This document shows positions 1 through 7,140 of a stretch of DNA of 13,759 nucleotides, piece after piece. The first letter of the stretch is position 1; each line of letters begins with the position of its first letter. Source of the stretch: Chloroflexota bacterium (GTDB lineage Bacteria > Chloroflexota > Chloroflexia > Chloroflexales > Kallotenuaceae); the NCBI GenBank assembly GCA_019240175.1, contig JAFAYS010001101.1:1-13759 (forward strand), given 5' to 3'. Under the pieces are notes generated by a model that ran no database searches, was not told the DNA's origin, and saw only the letters and a list, made by a program, of their open reading frames with translations. Both the position numbers and the translations under genes were made by a program.

Positions 1-1
1 C

Positions 2-2125
2 GGTCAGATCGTGGTAACCGAGTACGGCCAGCTGCCGACGGTCGTTGTGACGACGCGCGAGAGTTGGACACGCGAAGACGGCAAGCCTAACTTTAACTAC
101 GACATGAAGATCGACGGCGCGGTTGAGGGCATGATCGACACGGCGGCGCTGTATCTCGACAAGCTCAAAACCGACGGCAAGGTCGATCTAACGGTGCATG
201 TGCGCGACAGCGACGACGACGGACGGCCCGACTACGAGTGGCGCCAGGCGTATCCGCCGCTGGCCGAGGAAGACGGCTTCTACCACAGCAGCGTGATGGT
301 CAACAACAACCACGACGAGCCGCCGATCGCCAACGCGATCTTCTGGCCGCTGCTGGGCACCGGGGCCGGCGGCTTCATCAAAGGCGGCTACAGCAACACC
401 AGCCCGGCACCGATCAACGTCAACTGGAGCCGCAGCAAGATCGACTTTTTGGTCGAGTCGGTCGCCTCGCGTAATCGGCCATACAACTTTTTCGTCTACT
501 CGATCCGGCGCGTCGTCGAGGGGCAGGTCAACGACGTCAACTTTGAAAGTCCGTTCGCCTTTTACCAGTTCTCGCCCGAGGGCTTGAACTTCCCGGATCT
601 GGCGCTGCGCGTGGCCTACTATCCCGCCGGCCAGGTCGCGCCCAACGTGCCGGTCGAACAGATCGATTATTCCTGGCGGCAGGAGCGCACCAATCCGGGC
701 GATCAGCCGAACTGGGATTACCGCCTGGGACTGACCGGCCACAATCCCCATGTCGGCACGATCGATCTGCCGGATTTCTCGCTGCGGCTCACGCCCTACG
801 ATAAACTGCCGCGCTGGGTGGTCGATAACACCTGGGATCTGGCCTCGTTCGTGGCGCGTGAAAGCGGCGGCTATCTCAGCAGCGAAGGCATGTATGAGTG
901 GGCCACGCTGGAAGGCGTGATCGTCGACGTCAACAACCAGAAGCCGTACGAGCAGATCGCCAAAAAATCGCGCAAGGCCCAGGAAGATTATGTCTACGGC
1001 GCTGACGAGAAAGTGTCGGGCGAGTATTACCAGCAGATCCGCGAAGGGCTGCGCGGCGAGTTCCGCAGCCGCACCGGCACCGCCGAGCTGTACTTCTCGC
1101 CCATCGATCGCAAGCTGCACATCCTCGGCGCGGACCACGGCGTATGGCAGATCGATCCGCAGCGTACACTACGCTACGCCAACCTGGACCGCGACAATTA
1201 TCTCGATCAGTGGACGTTTACCAGCGTCACGACCGGCACGACCACGGTGACCAGCACGCGGCAGCTCAACGTCGCGCCGTCGCACCTGCTCTACGCCGAC
1301 GACAGCGGCCTGACCATCCGTCAGGTGCGCACCAAATCCAGCCTGTTCGAAACGCTGCCGCCCGCCGATCAGGCTGAGTGGGAAGCGCTGGGCGCTAAGC
1401 TACAGGCTAATCAGCGGCAGTTCGCGCCCGAAGATCTCAAGGGCTTGATGAACCAGTTCTCCGGCTCCGAGATCGAGATCAGCGGTGCAAAGCTGCGCGA
1501 CTACCGGCCCACGGGCGAAGACGGCTTTCGCTTTGTGCTGACGCTGGAGCCTACGTTCAGGGTCAAAGGCACGCCGCTGCTGAATCTGCAAAGCCTCAAG
1601 CCCGGCGAATATGTGGTGAGCTATGACGGCGATTTCACGATCGAGCCGCTGACGCCGCCCGCGCTGGCCGCGACGATCCACGCCCGCCCGCTCAACCAGC
1701 TTGAGCCCAGCGCGCTACAGGTCACGCTGCGCAACGACGGCCTTCAAGATCAGCCGGCCTCGCTGTTTGAACTGTGGGCCGCGCTGCCCGACACTAAGGC
1801 CACGCTCGTCGCCACCGACACGGTCACGCTGCTGGCCCACGAGCCGATCAGCCTGACGATGAACTGGTCGCCGCCCAGCGACGGCGTTTGGACGCTCACG
1901 CCCAAGCTGCGCAACATCGGGTACCCTCCGGGTGAAAGCGCGGTCACGCTCGACGCCGCGCAGATCAACGTCGCGCCGACGCAGGTCAGCTCCGCCGACG
2001 TACTGATCTCGGCCAGCGCGTCGTTCAGAACACTGCCGGTGATCGCCATGATCGCGCTGATGTTTGCCGGGCTGGCCGCGTACATCTGGCGGCAGCAGTG
2101 GCGGGTGGAAGGAGTAGAGGGATGA
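2..2125 (+). CDS. Large extracellular protein with C-terminal membrane anchor (5'-truncated)
   Basis: The reading frame is open to the left edge, so the gene very probably starts upstream. A GTG at 11 is in frame, but no signal peptide follows it, which a protein of this layout should have. Counting from that GTG, about 704 residues are visible: a long Asp/Asn/Tyr-rich, beta-strand-like ectodomain with two acidic loops resembling calcium-binding loops (DSDDDG at 66-71, DRDNYLD at 393-399), then an Ig/CARDB-like region at about 558-665. A single hydrophobic helix at about 675-692 is followed by WRQQWR, which predicts an outside ectodomain and a short basic cytoplasmic tail. There is no LPXTG or PEP-CTERM signature. 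I do not recognise the family. It overlaps the next gene by ATGA, so it is probably translationally coupled to the glycosyltransferase-type genes and may be a surface protein they decorate or export (inference). Confidence 0.8.
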   Translation, partial: GQIVVTEYGQLPTVVVTTRESWTREDGKPNFNYDMKIDGAVEGMIDTAALYLDKLKTDGKVDLTVHVRDSDDDGRPDYEWRQAYPPLAEEDGFYHSSVMVNNNHDEPPIANAIFWPLLGTGAGGFIKGGYSNTSPAPINVNWSRSKIDFLVESVASRNRPYNFFVYSIRRVVEGQVNDVNFESPFAFYQFSPEGLNFPDLALRVAYYPAGQVAPNVPVEQIDYSWRQERTNPGDQPNWDYRLGLTGHNPHVGTIDLPDFSLRLTPYDKLPRWVVDNTWDLASFVARESGGYLSSEGMYEWATLEGVIVDVNNQKPYEQIAKKSRKAQEDYVYGADEKVSGEYYQQIREGLRGEFRSRTGTAELYFSPIDRKLHILGADHGVWQIDPQRTLRYANLDRDNYLDQWTFTSVTTGTTTVTSTRQLNVAPSHLLYADDSGLTIRQVRTKSSLFETLPPADQAEWEALGAKLQANQRQFAPEDLKGLMNQFSGSEIEISGAKLRDYRPTGEDGFRFVLTLEPTFRVKGTPLLNLQSLKPGEYVVSYDGDFTIEPLTPPALAATIHARPLNQLEPSALQVTLRNDGLQDQPASLFELWAALPDTKATLVATDTVTLLAHEPISLTMNWSPPSDGVWTLTPKLRNIGYPPGESAVTLDAAQINVAPTQVSSADVLISASASFRTLPVIAMIALMFAGLAAYIWRQQWRVEGVEG

Positions 2126-3942
2126 GTAAACGAACGAAGAACCTAGAACCTAGAACTCAGAACCTAGAGGCGACGAACAACAAAAGAACAAAAGAACAAA
2201 AGAACAAAACGCAAGAACCTAGAACCCAGAACCTAGAACCTAGAACTCAGAACCTAGAACCTAAAGTCCTCGAGGCGAGCCAAGACCTAGAGGTTACTGA
2301 ACAGTCTGCGGGCAACGTTCCTCCTCTCCTGTCGCGACGGGAGAGGGGGATGGCGAAGCCAGGGGGTGAGGGCCTGCCCAAATCCTCCAAACCCGCGCGC
2401 CACTGGCTCTGGCTGGGGCCGCTGCTCTACATGCTGATCGTGGGCGGCTACTTCGTGGCGCGCTACGAGGGCCGCTGGGCCGAAAACGACTCGGCGGTCT
2501 TCACCAAATACATCCGGCTGATGAGCGAGAGCGGCAGGCTGGTGCCCAGCAACGAAGATGCCTATCCCAACGGCTACGCCTACCAGGCGATCTCGACCTT
2601 TGTCGTCGGCATCACCGGGCTGGACGTCGCCACGCTACAGCAGCTCATCTACCCGTTCCTGGCGGCGCTAGTCGTGCTGCCGGCCTGGGCGCTCTACCGC
2701 GAGCTGACGGGCAGCCAGCGCGGCGCGACGATCGCGACCGTGCTGCTGTTTACGCAGCCCGAGTTCCTCTTCGTGATCCTGCGCAGCTCGCACGAAAAAT
2801 TTACGCGCTCGCTGCTGCTGCTCTGCTTGTATCTGCTGGTGCGCAGCTTCACACTCTCCGATCGGCTGTGGCTCTTCGCGGCGCATGTCGGCCTGTTCTA
2901 CCTGGCGACCTTTGGCTTTATCGCCGGCAACAACTTGCTGGCGCACTCGTTTATCTTCGCCGTCGCGATCGCGCTGTTTCTGGGCTTTGGCCTGGGCCGC
3001 TGGCGCGACAATCTGCGTGTGCATACCGCGCCGCTGGTGCAGCGCCTGCCCTACGCGGTCTTGATCTGCCTGGGCCTGGTCTATCTCTTCATCTTCTACG
3101 CCTACGAGCCGGCTCAGCACGATCTGCTGGTGCTGCAAAACCTGGCCGATCGCATCGCCGCGCTGTTTCTCGACGTGCAAACGCAATCGACCAACGCCTA
3201 CGCGCAGGTTTCGACCGGCTGGATCAGCCTGTACATCTACTTCATGGTCAGTATCGCCAACTGGATCATCCTGGGCGCGTCGTTTGTGCTGTGGGTGCGG
3301 CAAGGCTTCCGCTGGGTGATCCAGGGCAAAGCGCCCGAGTCCGGCAACATCTGGCTGCTCTGGCTCTTTTACGCGGCCTTCGCGGCGCAGGGCGGCCTTT
3401 CGGTGGTGGCGGATGCCAGCGGTGCGCTCGGCAGCAACTTGCAGCATCGCATCTTTCCCTCGATGTCGATCATCGCGGTGGGCGTGGTCAGCGTTTCGCT
3501 AGCGCGCTGGCAGCCACGTCGAGCGGTGCGTCCGATCCGCTGGGCTTTGACCGCCGGCGTCGCGTGTATCGCGATCCTTTCGGTCTTCAAAGCGACCAAC
3601 GAGCCGCTGCTGAGCAACAAATGGACGTTTTACCGGCCTTATGAGCTGAAGACGCTCGAGTGGGCCGACGCGCATCTGCGCAAAAATCAGATCTGGACCG
3701 AGCTTGACGAGCGGCTGGCGGTCGCCTTCATCACGCGCAACGGCAGCTCGCGCAACGAAAACGGCTGGTATGCCTTTGATCTCAACTCCACGACGCGCAA
3801 CCTGATCGTCAGCAGCGTGACGCGGCTGCGCAGTACGCGCGTGCAACAATCACTGCCCGTGCCGCCTGACGCCCAGCGCGTGTACGACAACGGCGAGGCG
3901 CAGCTGTATCATCGCCGGGCGCACACGCCCTACCAACGCTAG
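2122..3942 (+). CDS. Polytopic membrane protein, GT-C glycosyltransferase-like
   Basis: From ATG 2122 (ATGA overlap, GGAAGGAG upstream) the product is 606 residues. Residues 1-92 are hydrophilic, Lys/Glu/Gln-rich and encoded by repeat DNA. The first membrane helix is about 94-113, followed by an acidic END motif at 121-123 in the first extracytoplasmic loop, roughly ten more hydrophobic segments, and a soluble C-terminal tail of about 100 residues. A short acidic first loop plus many helices plus a soluble tail is the usual layout of GT-C enzymes, which take sugar from a polyprenyl-phosphate carrier outside the membrane. Family membership is inferred from layout only. A second start at ATG 2350 (M77), preceded by GGGAG at 2339-2343, would give 530 residues beginning just before the first helix and is at least as plausible. 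It lies between a surface protein and a GT4 gene, 8 bp before the latter. Confidence 0.75.
   Translation: MSKRTKNLEPRTQNLEATNNKRTKEQKNKTQEPRTQNLEPRTQNLEPKVLEASQDLEVTEQSAGNVPPLLSRRERGMAKPGGEGLPKSSKPARHWLWLGPLLYMLIVGGYFVARYEGRWAENDSAVFTKYIRLMSESGRLVPSNEDAYPNGYAYQAISTFVVGITGLDVATLQQLIYPFLAALVVLPAWALYRELTGSQRGATIATVLLFTQPEFLFVILRSSHEKFTRSLLLLCLYLLVRSFTLSDRLWLFAAHVGLFYLATFGFIAGNNLLAHSFIFAVAIALFLGFGLGRWRDNLRVHTAPLVQRLPYAVLICLGLVYLFIFYAYEPAQHDLLVLQNLADRIAALFLDVQTQSTNAYAQVSTGWISLYIYFMVSIANWIILGASFVLWVRQGFRWVIQGKAPESGNIWLLWLFYAAFAAQGGLSVVADASGALGSNLQHRIFPSMSIIAVGVVSVSLARWQPRRAVRPIRWALTAGVACIAILSVFKATNEPLLSNKWTFYRPYELKTLEWADAHLRKNQIWTELDERLAVAFITRNGSSRNENGWYAFDLNSTTRNLIVSSVTRLRSTRVQQSLPVPPDAQRVYDNGEAQLYHRRAHTPYQR
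2139..2264 (+). repeat. Heptanucleotide (AACCTAG-type) tandem repeats in two blocks
   Basis: Block A (2140-2167) is four 7-bp units and block B (2216-2264) is seven, mostly AACCTAG, with variants AACTCAG at 2154 and 2244, AACCCAG at 2223 and AACCTAA at 2258. A 30-bp segment at 2139-2168 recurs exactly at 2229-2258, 90 bp away and therefore in frame. Three 7-bp units make 21 nt, so in the open frame they encode a repeating heptapeptide NLEPRTQ. The tract is far more A-rich than the surrounding genes and looks like intergenic repeat DNA that remains open in the frame of the downstream gene. Confidence 0.9.
2182..2205 (+). repeat. Octanucleotide AAAAGAAC, three tandem copies
   Basis: Three perfect copies of AAAAGAAC lie at 2182-2189, 2190-2197 and 2198-2205, followed by a partial AAAA. 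They sit between the two heptanucleotide blocks, within the N-terminal open frame of the GT-C-like gene, where they encode a Lys/Gln/Asn-rich stretch. Eight is not a multiple of three, so any change in copy number would shift the frame of translation begun at 2122 but would leave a start at 2350 unaffected. Confidence 0.85.
2319..2381 (+). repeat. Hairpin-forming interspersed-type repeat
   Basis: Positions 2319-2350 form an inverted repeat centred between 2334 and 2335: 16-bp arms with two mismatches, both tolerable as G-U pairs in RNA. A small hairpin TGGC-GAA-GCCA follows at 2351-2361, then GGGGGTGAGGGC. This arrangement (CTCTCC, GGGAGAGGG, then GGGGGTGAGGG) resembles a dispersed repeat seen between genes in many GC-rich bacteria; that is from memory and unchecked here. 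In this copy the right arm also supplies a purine-rich ribosome-binding-like sequence and the ATG at 2350. Confidence 0.7.
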
Positions 3943-3950
3943 GAGCCAGG

Positions 3951-5135
3951 ATGCGCATCGGCTACCTGACATATGGCCTGGATCGCGCCCCGACCGGCAT
4001 CGGGCGCTACGCCGTGGAGCTGCTGCGGGCGCTCGGATCGCTGCCCGACGCGCCTGAGATCGTGCTGCTCACCACCGAGCGCGAAGATCGCCACGATCTG
4101 TGGACGCGCTTCGAGCAGCACAGCTTGCCCGGCTGCCGGCTGCTGCCCGCGCTGATGACGATCGGCAACCTGGCGCTCAGCGCGGCCACGCGGCGCTACG
4201 GGCTGGATCTGCTGCACGATCCCAACGGCATCGCGCCGTTCTTCGGGCCGCGCGCCGGTGCCAGGCGCATCGTCACGATTCACGACGCGTTCGCCTTTGT
4301 GTATCCCGAAACGCACAACCGGCTCGACAACTGGCGCTACCACACGATGCTGGCGCGCGCCGCCTGCCGCGCCGACATGGTGCTGACCGACAGCGAGCAC
4401 TCGCGCCAGGATCTCAAGCGCTATCTAGCGATTCCCGACGCCAATATTCGGCTGGTGCCGTGTGGCCTCGACCCGCGCTTCCAGCCGATCGCGGACGGCT
4501 CCGAGCGTCGCGCAGCCTTGGAGCGCTACAACATCACCGCGCCGTATCTGCTCTACGTCGGCGGGATCAACGCGCGCAAAAATATTGCCCGGCTCTTTGA
4601 AGCCTTCGCGCAGGTACGTCAGCGGCACAGCGGCCTCAAGCTGGTGATCGGCGGCAAGCGCCAGTGGCAGACCGACGAGATCGACGCGACTTTTGAGCGG
4701 CTGGCGCTGCATGAGCATGTGCATTTCACGGGCTACCTCGACGATCGCGATCTGCCGGCCCTGTACAGTGCCGCCGAAGTCTTTGTTTTCCCCTCGCTCT
4801 ACGAAGGCTTTGGCCTGCCGCCGCTTGAGGCAATGGCCTGCGGCGCGCCGGTCGTAACCTCCAACGCCTCGTCGCTGCCGGAAGTTGTCGGCGACGCCGC
4901 GCTGACCGTCGATCCGTACAATGTCGCGGAACTGGCGGCGGCGATCGAGCGCGCGCTAACCGACGAGCCGCTGCGGGCCGAGCTGCGCCAACGTGGCATC
5001 GCGCGGGCGCAGCAGTTCACCTGGCGTCGTGCCGCCCGCGATGTGGCTGAGGTGTATGCGCGCCTACTGGGACGGGCTGCGGATGGTACAATGCTTGAGC
5101 AAATTCCTCCCGACCGGCAAAGACTAGCACCATGA
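3951..5135 (+). CDS. GT4-family glycosyltransferase
   Basis: A 394-residue GT-B fold enzyme of the usual GT4 length. The N-terminal half opens with MRIGYLTYGL and the Gly-rich TGIGRYA loop typical of acceptor-binding domains. The C-terminal half has the YVGGIN strand, RKN at 209-211 for donor phosphates, and the donor-binding EGFGLPPLE motif at 285-293 with the two glutamates of the family's EX7E signature, followed by CGAPVVTSNASSLPEV. Members are cytoplasmic retaining transferases, often mannosyl or glucosyl, that use nucleotide sugars to extend polysaccharides or glycolipids; the exact sugar cannot be read from sequence. The ribosome-binding sequence AGGAG (3941-3945) overlaps the upstream stop codon and sits 5 bp before the ATG. 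The end overlaps the next gene by ATGA. Together with the GT-C-like gene it suggests surface glycan assembly. Confidence 0.93.
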   Translation: MRIGYLTYGLDRAPTGIGRYAVELLRALGSLPDAPEIVLLTTEREDRHDLWTRFEQHSLPGCRLLPALMTIGNLALSAATRRYGLDLLHDPNGIAPFFGPRAGARRIVTIHDAFAFVYPETHNRLDNWRYHTMLARAACRADMVLTDSEHSRQDLKRYLAIPDANIRLVPCGLDPRFQPIADGSERRAALERYNITAPYLLYVGGINARKNIARLFEAFAQVRQRHSGLKLVIGGKRQWQTDEIDATFERLALHEHVHFTGYLDDRDLPALYSAAEVFVFPSLYEGFGLPPLEAMACGAPVVTSNASSLPEVVGDAALTVDPYNVAELAAAIERALTDEPLRAELRQRGIARAQQFTWRRAARDVAEVYARLLGRAADGTMLEQIPPDRQRLAP

Positions 5136-6034
5136 CGACGATGAAACAAACAGTTGCCACGACCTCAACCAAACGCGCGACCGCCGTCAACACGCGGGCC
5201 TTCTCCGATCTGATCGTGCTGATGACGCTGGCGCTCTGCCTGCCGATCGTGGTGCTGCTGCCGATCCCGCTGATCCGCGTGCCGCTGGGCTTGGCGTTAG
5301 TGCTGCTGGCTCCCGGCTACGCGCTGAGCGCCGCGCTCTTCGCCAAACGCGACGATCTCGACACTGTGACGCGCCTGGCGCTGAGCTTTGGCATCAGCAT
5401 CGCCTCGGTGCCGCTGCTGGCGCTGGCGCTGGACCTGCTGCCCTGGGGCATTCGCCTGTGGCCGATGACGATCGCGCTGGCCGCCTGGATTGGCGTCTGG
5501 ACGCTGATCGCCGCATTTCGCCGCGCCTGCTTAATGCGCTCCGACGCCGCGATGCTGCCGCCGGCGGCTGAGCTGCCCGGCTGGTGGGCTGGACTTACCT
5601 CGCGTCAACGCTACAGCTACGGCGGATCGCTCTTGTTTGGCTGCGCGCTGGTGCTATGGATCGTGGCGGGCATGCCGGGCCTTGCCGAGCAGGCACCTGC
5701 AACCGAGTTTTATGTGCTGGGCGCGCAGGGTTTGGCCGAAGATTATCCGCGTGAGGTCGTGATAGGCGAAGCGATGCAGGTCACGCTCGGTATTCGCAAC
5801 AACGACTCCCGCCCGGCGACCTACCGCGTGGAGGTGCGCTCCGGCGACACGCCGATCGCCCAGCTTGCAAGCGTTGAAGTCGCGGCGGGCCAGCTGTGGG
5901 AGCAGCCGCTGAGCTACACCCTCACGCAGGCCGGCGACGATCAACAAGTCGATCTGCTGCTCTTTCGCGCCAACGAAACTCACCCCCATCGATGGCTGAG
6001 ACTATGGATCAATGTTCGAGAACCATTGCCATGA
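5132..6034 (+). CDS. DUF1616 family membrane protein
   Basis: A 300-residue protein with hydrophobic helices at about 27-44, 47-70, 83-104, 108-130 and 162-180, then a soluble domain from about 191. The N-terminal half carries the LLAPGYALSAALF segment and the LALSFGISIASVPLLALAL helix characteristic of DUF1616. The tail begins TEFYVLG, passes through YPREVVIGEAMQVTLGIRNN and is an Ig-like domain on the outer face, as in other DUF1616 proteins. No biochemical role is established that I know of; members tend to lie in surface-glycan or cell-envelope loci. The start at 5132 makes an ATGA overlap with the GT4 gene; ATG 5141 is an alternative three codons in. It overlaps the next gene by ATGA as well, so it sits in the middle of a coupled operon. 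Confidence 0.85.
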   Translation: MTTMKQTVATTSTKRATAVNTRAFSDLIVLMTLALCLPIVVLLPIPLIRVPLGLALVLLAPGYALSAALFAKRDDLDTVTRLALSFGISIASVPLLALALDLLPWGIRLWPMTIALAAWIGVWTLIAAFRRACLMRSDAAMLPPAAELPGWWAGLTSRQRYSYGGSLLFGCALVLWIVAGMPGLAEQAPATEFYVLGAQGLAEDYPREVVIGEAMQVTLGIRNNDSRPATYRVEVRSGDTPIAQLASVEVAAGQLWEQPLSYTLTQAGDDQQVDLLLFRANETHPHRWLRLWINVREPLP

Positions 6035-7137
6035 TCACCACTGCTCTACGCCGCCTGGCCATACCTTCGCACTGGCTGCTCTGGACCTACCTGCTGCTGA
6101 TCACGCTGGCCGAGCTTGTGACCTCGGTGATCGATCCGCAGCTTGGGCTCAGCTTCCACGCCCTGCTGCTGCTCTGCTTCATGGTTCACGGCGCGGTCGC
6201 TCACCGCACGGCTGTGGGCCAGTTTGCGCTGTCGCTGTCGCTCGCGCCGCTGATTCGCATGCTGTCGGTCTCGCTGCCGCTGCTGAGCTTTCCGCAGATG
6301 GTCTGGTATCCGATCGTGTCGATCCCGCTGCTGATCGCGATGTGGCTGATCGTGCGCCAGATCGGCGTGCCCCGCCAGGCGCTGGGCCTCAACTGGGGCA
6401 ACCTGGCGCTTGAGCTGCCGCTGGCGAGTATCGGCGTCGGCCTGGGTGTGATCGAGTACGTGATCCTGCGGCCTCAGGCCAGCGTGAATAGCTTGTCGTG
6501 GTCCTCGCTGCTGTTGCCGGCGCTCAGCCTGCTGATCTTCACCGGCTTTACCGAAGAGGTCATCTTTCGCGGCCTGTTCCAAACCCTAGCCCGTCCGACG
6601 CTGGGCCGCTGGGCCTTTGTGTATGTCGCGCTGCTCTTCGCCGTGCTGCACGTCGGCTACCTTTCGATCGTCGACGTGCTTTTCGTCTTCTCAGTCGGCC
6701 TGCTCTTCGCCTACATCGTCCACTGGAGCGGCTCGATCTTCGGCGTGACGCTGGCGCACGGCCTGACCAACATTCTGCTCTTTTTGATCATGCCGTATCT
6801 GGAACTGCATCCCAACGCCACGCTCGAATGGCTCGGGCCGTGGCTGCTGTGGGGCAGCGTCGCCGTCAGCGTGATCACAGTGGCGCTGCTGAAATGGCGC
6901 GCCTCGAAAACGCCCGCGCAGTCTCAAATCGCCGTCTCGCCGGCCACGATCCGCGCGCTGCGACGCGCGCATGGCCTGAGCTACGCCAGTCTGGCTCAGC
7001 GCACCGGCATTCCCAGCCGCAAGCTGGCGGCGATCGAGCATGGCCTGCACCCGCTCCAGCCCGAGCATCAGCAGGCGATCGCGCTGGTGCTGCCGCTGTT
7101 CGGCGCGACGGCACTGCTGGCCGAGAGCGATTCCTGA
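6031..7137 (+). CDS. CPBP-family intramembrane protease-like protein with C-terminal XRE-type HTH
   Basis: The start is set at ATG 6031, which overlaps the previous stop as ATGA; an in-frame start at 5896 would lie inside the DUF1616 gene. The product is 368 residues. Residues 1-290 are polytopic and contain the CPBP (Abi/Rce1-like) motifs: EEVIFR at 175-180, a His in FAVLH at 207, and LAHGLTN with His243 and Asn247. In Rce1-type proteases these acidic and His residues activate the water; other CPBP members act as bacteriocin-immunity or surface-maturation proteins. Residues about 304-359 look like an intact XRE-type helix-turn-helix: TIRALRRAHGLSYASLAQRTG followed by a second helix ending in AIEHG. 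A DNA-binding-type domain fused to this membrane domain is uncommon. It could tether a regulator to the membrane or couple cleavage to transcription (inference). It is 3 bp from the next gene. Confidence 0.88.
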   Translation: MITTALRRLAIPSHWLLWTYLLLITLAELVTSVIDPQLGLSFHALLLLCFMVHGAVAHRTAVGQFALSLSLAPLIRMLSVSLPLLSFPQMVWYPIVSIPLLIAMWLIVRQIGVPRQALGLNWGNLALELPLASIGVGLGVIEYVILRPQASVNSLSWSSLLLPALSLLIFTGFTEEVIFRGLFQTLARPTLGRWAFVYVALLFAVLHVGYLSIVDVLFVFSVGLLFAYIVHWSGSIFGVTLAHGLTNILLFLIMPYLELHPNATLEWLGPWLLWGSVAVSVITVALLKWRASKTPAQSQIAVSPATIRALRRAHGLSYASLAQRTGIPSRKLAAIEHGLHPLQPEHQQAIALVLPLFGATALLAESDS

Positions 7138-7140
7138 GCT

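Noticed and set aside
11..13. GTG at 11 as the true start of the first gene
   Set aside because: The frame is open to the left edge, no ribosome-binding site is visible and the expected signal peptide is absent.
188..1138. 316-codon open frame on the minus strand
   Set aside because: Antisense to the surface-protein gene; composition is that of a shadow frame and there is no ribosome-binding site or recognisable motif.
2139..2264. CRISPR array
   Set aside because: Units are 7-8 bp tandem repeats without unique spacers, and no cas gene is present.
2668..3447. 259-codon open frame on the minus strand
   Set aside because: Gln/Arg/His-rich antisense of membrane-helix codons; a shadow frame.
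5896..6030. 45-codon N-terminal extension of the CPBP gene
   Set aside because: It lies wholly within the DUF1616 gene and is Arg/Ser-rich with no family match; ATG 6031 gives the standard ATGA overlap.
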